Origin: Asterias amurensis
Taxonomy: Eukaryota; Echinodermata; Asteroidea; Forcipulatida; Asteriidae
Direction: 5' to 3'
NCBI RefSeq assembly: GCF_032118995.1
Contig: NC_092654.1
Coordinates: forward strand, 13,772,284-13,836,283
Length of the DNA: 64,000 bases
Part shown: one piece after another, positions 58,041 through 64,000 of the stretch
Position numbering within the stretch: position 1 is the stretch's first letter
How the letters are laid out: each line of letters opens with the position of its first letter
The notes under the pieces: generated by a model
What the model was told of the DNA's origin: nothing
Databases searched by the model: none
Seen by the model: the letters and a program-made list of their open reading frames with translations, nothing else
Program-made: the position numbers and the translations under genes

Positions 58041-58866
58041 TTAGGCCCTGTTTTGCAAATGATTGTGGCTGTGCAGACATAAAATACATAGGAAACCAGA
58101 TGGCTTGTGGTGAGGAATGTTTATGCATTTTAATACTTCCATATCTTCATCTGGCCATTTTTAAAGAGCATTGCAAATACACAGAGTTTAATGGGCTGCT
58201 GTATCTATGGCCTACTGAACTCTGCATTATGTGCTAAATGAAGGACAAACGTTGTCAAAGTCCACAATAACCTCTTGATCTGTGGTTTTCAAATGATTGT
58301 TGACCATAGACATGATAAAACCTTCTATAAACAACACTGTATTTATAATGGCCAACTTTGTTTGGCTTTTTAAAACTAAAGTGAAGAAAATCCAAAAAAG
58401 ATATATAATACAAGACTTTAAGATTATAGCACTCTGCACTAATAATGCTAAAAATAGAAGCTCACCCGAATCTCATAAACATGTGTAAAACTTTACTACT
58501 GTACATGTGCGATTATCGTATGTCCACGTTTCATGTTTACTGATACACTGACTGTACTATGTTATGGCATGTCATAAGGTGATCGCATGAGGGTTTGGTT
58601 TGGGGGATGTTTGTCTGAGATCTGGGTATTTTGAGCAAAAGTAACGTCATTAGTAAGAAGTGCTATTAATAATTCTTGGTTGGGATAGAGAGCAGTGTAG
58701 ATTTTTAATACAAAAACATGTATACTCTTTGTAACATATCAGTGGAGCTATAAACTCAATTGATAAAACAACCATTTTTAAAAACTAATATTCTTTGGCA
58801 AGGTATTGAGACAATTATAGTACATTTTTACAGCCTAGAGTTGTCCAATGGTGTTTGACCTTTGAC

Positions 58867-61800
58867 CTATGCACGTGTCATCTCATCCAACTGTTGTGTA
58901 TAGGTGTCAAGCTTTTGTTGGTCGGATAACCGTGGACCCTCCGACCAATGGCTGCTTATCCTTGGACCAACTTTGTCAAACCTGCAGATTAAAAGAAAGA
59001 AAGAATTAAGGATAAGACAAGAAAAGTCCCTGTCAAGAAAACACGCACGGTTTTCATTAGAGGTAAATTGTGCCAAATTCATGGCTCTGCTGACCTGCCG
59101 AACTTTGGCATTATGATCATTATAACACCCCTTGCAAGTATTCTGCCTGCTCATTGGTTTAGAGCGCGTCACATGACATGTCTTAGTTTTGCTAGACGAC
59201 GGCCGTGTGATAGTGCGTCGGTTTGCCATGCGCTAGTCCGAAGACTAGCACACGGCGCCGTGCGCTAGTCCGACAGACTAGCACACAGCGTGCAGTACCC
59301 GGACGTCCGTTGCGTGTACGAGGATGCTAAATTAATAGTCTGTAACCATTTCGGATTGCACGACACTACATGCAACACAGTAAGTAAAAGTGTTTGCAAT
59401 CTGTATTCGCGTCGCTGTGGATTGTAGCATTCAGGTCTGTAACTTAATAATAATAGTACAGTATTTAGAAATGTTTGGGGTGTTATAAAACAAATATTGA
59501 CTGCTTTTACTCGTGCAATGGTTAAAAACTATGACTCCCTCGGTGATCCCCGGAGCGTTCTATTTTCCCTCGGCTTTGCCTCGGGAAAATAGAACGCTCC
59601 GGGGATCACCTCGGGGTCATAGTTTTAACCATAGCACTTGAAGCGGTCAATATTTGTATACTATCCTTCGCTTACAGGGTAAACGCAGAATCTCTGTGCT
59701 AGCTGTGTGAGTGAAGAATGCCTAGTCAACATTCGCAGCAAAACAGGTCTGTGACATATTTGTATCGCATTCCGAACAGTATGAACCAGGCCTTGCATAG
59801 ATATAAAAAAATATTGTAAATTATATCGCTAAAAACAAATTTGTTCCTTTTCCCTGAACTTGATTTTCTTTATTGAAATGCGAGTACATGTTAAACAAAA
59901 GAAACTTACTTGCTCAACTTGAAGAGGTCCTTCTCCTCCGCTGGCTCCCTTGCCTTCTTTGCAGCTTCCATTTTCTTCGTCGTCTGAACTTTCCTTGGAC
60001 CTGAAGAGTCCTTGGTCTGGTGGTGTCCTTTCGCCACTGTGTTAATCTCGTCCCGGTACTCTGTTGTTAGCCGGCTTCCCTGGTCTCCCGTGTTCCCCCA
60101 TGAGGGCTGTTGAGTCTGTGCCTTCTTCTGTTGGTCGTTGTATTTCTCCCGTTGCTCATACCACTCGTGCTGGTAGCCGAAGTTGAGAAGTTTCCCCATG
60201 GCAGGGCGCTCTTTGTTGTCCCAGTTAGGGCTGGAGGAGGATAGTAGTATGCAATGGTTAAAAAACAGGTTCAACTTATGCTGTTTGGTTTATCAATCTA
60301 ACCAAGGACATTGTTCAAAGCCTGTTGCTCAAATTGTATTCCCTTTTGAATATATCGCCAGTTCAGGACTATATAAGGTCTTGAGTGCACTTTGTATGGT
60401 TATCCTAAAAGTGATGAGCTCCTGTTCAATGGAAGTTGAGCGGTCTCCAAAGTACTTGCTTAGCGAAAAGAACCTATGACCCTTGCCATTCTCGAGCTGG
60501 ATCCAATTTCATTAAGCACTGCTTCACAAGTTTCTACGCTAATCTTGAAATTTAGTGGGGCACCAGTCACAATAAGTGTAAACCTAATGTATTTTTGTTC
60601 GTTTAAATAGTTTCTGTTAGTTTGCATAATGGATAAAAAAAAGAATATTTGCTATAGTTTATTGTCCAGCTGTAAAGTCTGGGAAAAACTTCAACGAGTG
60701 AGCAAAAACAATTGGTGCCAAGCAATGTACATGTACATTGCAAACTGTTTGAGATAATTTGTCTTCAGCAAAGCGTGTCATTTCTGTGTTTTGTTTTGCA
60801 AGTCACACAATACATTGTCATTACCGTCAAAAATGCTTACTTTTTGGTAGCTCTGGGCTGACTTTTCACTTTATTCTCCTCTTTCTTTCCTTTGCTCTTT
60901 TTGGCTATTTTTTTGCCAGTTGGGGTGATCTCCGGCAGCCTCACATGCATCTTGTCTGATACTGAATCACCCTCCCTCTGGAAAACAGACAGCTTGTCTT
61001 GGAGTGAAAACGGTGGCCTCCTGGGTGGGGGGCGAACTCCTTCCTGGTCGTCGACGTGGGAATCTGGCTTGTATTCCTCATGCACCATATAATCTGGGAG
61101 GTAGACTTTCCTGGGAACGCTATTTTGAAAAAGAACCAAAAATATTCTTGATTAACGTGTCAACATTTTGAAGTTTGCATAACTTTCCTGTCCATTGCTT
61201 TTTAACTTCTGAGTTCTGGTTCTGGTGAGTTACTGCACATTACACTTGCAGGTGACTGAGCAGCAATGATTTACATAAAGTGAGCCACCCTGATGTTGTT
61301 ACCCATATCCATAACTTGAAGTTTACTCTTAAAAATATTAATAGTTGATCAGCCGTTATAAAGCAACGGTTAATTATTATAATGTGAGTCATATAAGCAC
61401 CTTAAAAGGTTTGTGGTTCAACCAGGGCTCCATTTCATTGCACTGCTGAAATAGCACAACAGAATACAAGTTTGAAATTGTGTTTTAAATAATAATTTGT
61501 TCAAAGATGGGGAAACTTAAAAAAAAAAAAGTGATTGGTACTTTGTTGGTATTAAGAAGATTGTTTTAAAGCCATTGGACCCTTTCGGTTCAGAAAAAAA
61601 AAAAAAAGTTCACAGATTTACAAATAACTTACAGGGTTTACAGAAGGCAATGGTGAAAGACTTCTCTTGAAATATTTTTCCATGAAATGCTTTACTTTTT
61701 GAGAAAACAGCAAAACAATATAAATCTCGTTAACGAGAATTACGGATTTATTTTAAACACATGTCATGACACGTCGAAACACGCAGAAACAAGGGTGGGT

Positions 61801-63284
61801 TTTCCCGACTCCGATGACCGAATGAGCCTAAATTTTCACAGGTTTGTTATTTGATATAGAAGTTGTGGTACACAAAGTGTGGGCCTTGAACAACACTGTT
61901 TACCGAAAGGGTCCAATGGCTTTAAGAATGTTATACCATCACGTGAAAATACACGAGCAATTCTTAATTATGATTTTTGCTTTATATATAATTGAATTTA
62001 CCTTTGTTCTTGTTGTACATCCTCCGGGTTCTGATCAAACCAATCCACACGAGGGTAAGGCTTGGCCTCGTCACTGGGTGGTGGTCTCTCACGAATTTGC
62101 AACAAATCTGGACAAAGGAATCAGAATAATACATTACAAAATAACTCTGGCAGATCTGAAAGATATATTAAAAAAATCTCAAAAAGATGAAACCTCAAAA
62201 TTAATGATGATGAAGGCTTGTAAATGGGCCCGTTGTACAAAATTGTATAGGCCCATCCCCCATATCCACTCACTAATCGCCCCAGTAGCTCAGTCTAGAA
62301 GTGGTTCCTTTTTACGTAATTGAGGAGATCTAATAATAAAGGTGCTCAATTTCCTCTATACTAAGCTTTGACATTTGACATTTGACATTTGGGAGCAAAA
62401 CGAATGCTTGCCTTGGGAGTTATTATCAAAGTTAAGGACGTACCTTTACGACCGCGCATCTTGGCCAGCTTGACGTACTTGGAGTCGGTCTCTCGAATCC
62501 ATCCTCTCATCATTCCACTGTCATCTCGGGTGTCCTCCTCAAGCAAGGCATTGTTAAGCATAGGGATCTGAGATGGGGCTGGGTAGTCCTTGGGTGGGGC
62601 ATTCTGAGCCCTCTTCTTTGGGGCGTGGTAAAACCAATCTGGGGAGAGAAAAATAAAACAAAATAAATAAAATACTATACATGCTATAGTATAATAATTT
62701 CATATCATTCAAATGAAAAAGTGGTGACGTGATACAGAAACTTTTCCTAAAAATGATAAAACTGATTGGCTGCCAGAGATTATTATGAAAAGAAAAATTA
62801 AAATCCACATGTCAAATGTTAAATTAAAACTTTGTATTAGCCGCTATTTAGTATTTTACTATTACATTAGCCTAATTTTAAAAAAAGCCTGAGTTAGTGA
62901 GAATTGAAATTCCAGAATCAATACCATATTACATCAAAACAAACCGACTGATGAGTGCTTTTTATTAATTTGATTATAGCTTTGGAAAAATTTCCGTATG
63001 GCGCCACCACTTTTTCATTCGAAATGAAATAATATAGTATCTAATTTACCTCAATGAGATATCCCTTTTTGTAAAAAGTGGTGAAAAAGTGGTGGCGCCA
63101 TACGGAAAGTAAACCATAGCTTTATATAAAACTTCACAAAACAAAATGTCGATCAGTTTTCTAAGTTAATTTATATTCATATTGGATTGGATTTTTGGAA
63201 GGTTAATTGTTTATTTAACCATTCTGAGTAAAATCATATCTTTCCTCTTTTTATCTTACCTTGTGTTCCTGATTTTCCGGCCAT
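58867..63284 (-). CDS. C7orf57: C7orf57-like protein (six exons, 346 aa)
   Basis: Exons in transcript order: 63284-63260, 62638-62444, 62107-62002, 61119-60841, 60230-59910 and 58981-58867. Junction phases are 1,1,2,2,2, all GT/AG, and the frame closes on a stop at 58867. Recognisable features match my recollection of the vertebrate C7orf57 family: an N-terminal DWFYHAPKKR, then WIRETDSKYVKLAKMRGR, a second DWF box, LPDYMVHEEYKPD, RLPEI, and a late GYQHEWYEQ box. The protein is hydrophilic and likely disordered, with no membrane segment. The family has no established biochemical function that I can state. At 346 aa it is somewhat longer than the vertebrate proteins as I recall them. It points tail to tail at NT5C3. 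Confidence 0.78.
59222..59290. repeat. Tandem pair of GCGCTAGTC hairpins (C7orf57-like intron 5)
   Basis: TGCGCTAGTCCGAAGACTAG occurs at about 59229 and, as GTGCGCTAGTCCGACAGACTAG, 31-32 bp on. Each unit is itself a small inverted repeat. Confidence 0.6.
59513..59637. mobile_element. Near-perfect hairpin MITE (C7orf57-like intron 5)
   Basis: Arms of about 60 bp: GTGATCCCCGGAGCGTTCTA mirrored by TAGAACGCTCCGGGGATCAC, with CCCTCGG / GCCTCGGG at the turn and ATGGTTAAAA / TTTTAACCAT outside. Confidence 0.85.
61565..61926. mobile_element. MITE, TTAAAGCCATTGGAC family, second copy
   Basis: Ends TTAAAGCCATTGGACCC and GGGTCCAATGGCTTTAA. Closely similar to 4433-4806. It lies in intron 3 of the C7orf57-like gene, 76 bp downstream of exon 3. 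Confidence 0.8.
62984..63115. mobile_element. Fold-back MITE, GGCGCCACCACTTTTTCA family, with 8-bp duplication
   Basis: Inverted arms TTTCCGTATGGCGCCACCAC and its inverse. ATAGCTTT flanks both sides (62976-62983 and 63116-63123), an 8-bp target duplication as made by hAT elements. A half-copy lies at 62695-62752. Confidence 0.75.
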
Positions 63285-63566
63285 TATGATTATCTCAGTT
63301 TCTTACAGCAAAGTTTGCAGTTAAAAAGCTTTTTGTATAAATTGAAATGTAGTTTTATTTAGTTCTAGTCACACTCTGCCATACACACAACACGTCAGGG
63401 CAGCCTCGAATGAACTTTATTTTTCTAGCTCATCATCAGCAGCATCCAGCAAGCAAAACGGCCATCCTGCACAAAACGATTAGGGTACACAATGATCTTG
63501 TTTACAACGTTGCTAAGTGTAGTGAGATAAGTTTGACCCGAGAGGGCGCTATTTACCAATCTCTAA

Positions 63567-63703
63567 ATAAGGCCGTGTCCGAAACGGCGACTTCGGCTAC
63601 AGCTAGGGCTAGATCGCGCGCGTCTGCCTATTCTTCAACACTGGTAGACGCGCTGATCTAGACGTAGCTGTAGCCGAAGTCGTCGTTTCGGACACGGCCT
63701 CAT
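63567..63703. mobile_element. MITE with AAGGCCGTGTCCGAAAC ends
   Basis: Left GGCCGTGTCCGAAACGGCGA, right CGTCGTTTCGGACACGGCC. The arms continue through CTTCGGCTACAGCT / AGCTGTAGCCGAAG. It lies about 280 bp upstream of the C7orf57-like start codon. Confidence 0.8.
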
Positions 63704-64000
63704 TTGTCGGGAAATAAATGGAAATTCCATTCCGTCTAATGAGGGCGCCATTCAAAACAGCAAAACAAAAATGAAAACAACATTCATGCTCTGCAGCCAC
63801 GTGGAATTTTAATTTTGTTGTGAACTTTAAGATGTAGTAAGAGATGCGATGTGTGGTTAATCTCATCCTTTTAGGAGGTTTGGTGTTTTATCTTTTCTCA
63901 TCAGCTGGCAGCAGCAGGGCCAGGAAGATTGAAATCTGCAAAACTTCAGCAACAAGTTCAACAATAACATTTCTTGGGATTTTAAATGATCTCAAAATTT

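Overview
This is a eukaryotic, intron-bearing, AT-rich animal genome segment. GT/AG introns, short exons, C2H2 zinc-finger genes, tRNA-derived SINEs, LINE 3' ends and many fold-back (MITE-like) repeats all point to a metazoan. The repeat style (families whose ends read like AAAGGCACTGGACACTATTG, GGGCCCAATTTCATAG or TTAAAGGAACACGTTGCC) and the echinoderm-like zinc-finger architecture suggest an echinoderm, most likely a sea star. That assignment is inference from recollected repeat style, not a search.

Five protein-coding genes can be assembled exon by exon, with splice phase checked at every junction. (1) Gene A, + strand 3192-9091, three exons, 560 aa, six C2H2 fingers. (2) Gene B, - strand 26883-22571, three exons, 915 aa, ten C2H2 fingers, an acidic exon and a His/Gln-rich tail. 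(3) Gene C, - strand 39282-37699, one coding exon, 527 aa, a diverged paralogue of gene A. (4) NT5C3, + strand 41372-49844, seven exons, 328 aa, pyrimidine 5'-nucleotidase with all HAD-phosphatase motifs intact. (5) A C7orf57-like gene, - strand 63284-58867, six exons, 346 aa. A sixth, weaker candidate is a small four-exon gene of unknown function on + (13974-19473), and one antisense ORF lies inside an NT5C3 intron.

Layout: 1-9.4 kb holds gene A and its upstream region. 9.4-22.4 kb is repeat-rich intergenic DNA with the small candidate gene. 22.4-32.3 kb holds gene B with a probable long 5' intron. 32.3-37.6 kb is intergenic. 37.7-49.9 kb holds gene C and NT5C3, arranged head to head over about 2 kb that contains a perfect NRF1-type palindrome. 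49.9-58.8 kb is tail-to-tail intergenic DNA packed with MITEs. 58.9-63.3 kb holds the C7orf57-like gene.

The most interesting points are: an N-terminal helical module encoded in genes A and B on an exon with the same splice phase; two short conserved peptides shared by paralogues A and C outside their fingers (VSVGVQVNLC, and a shared C-terminus ending EREIAEVVVNMLA); a tandem duplication running across the stop codon of gene A; and a dense set of fold-back elements, several nested in one another or sitting within 10-70 bp of NT5C3 splice sites.
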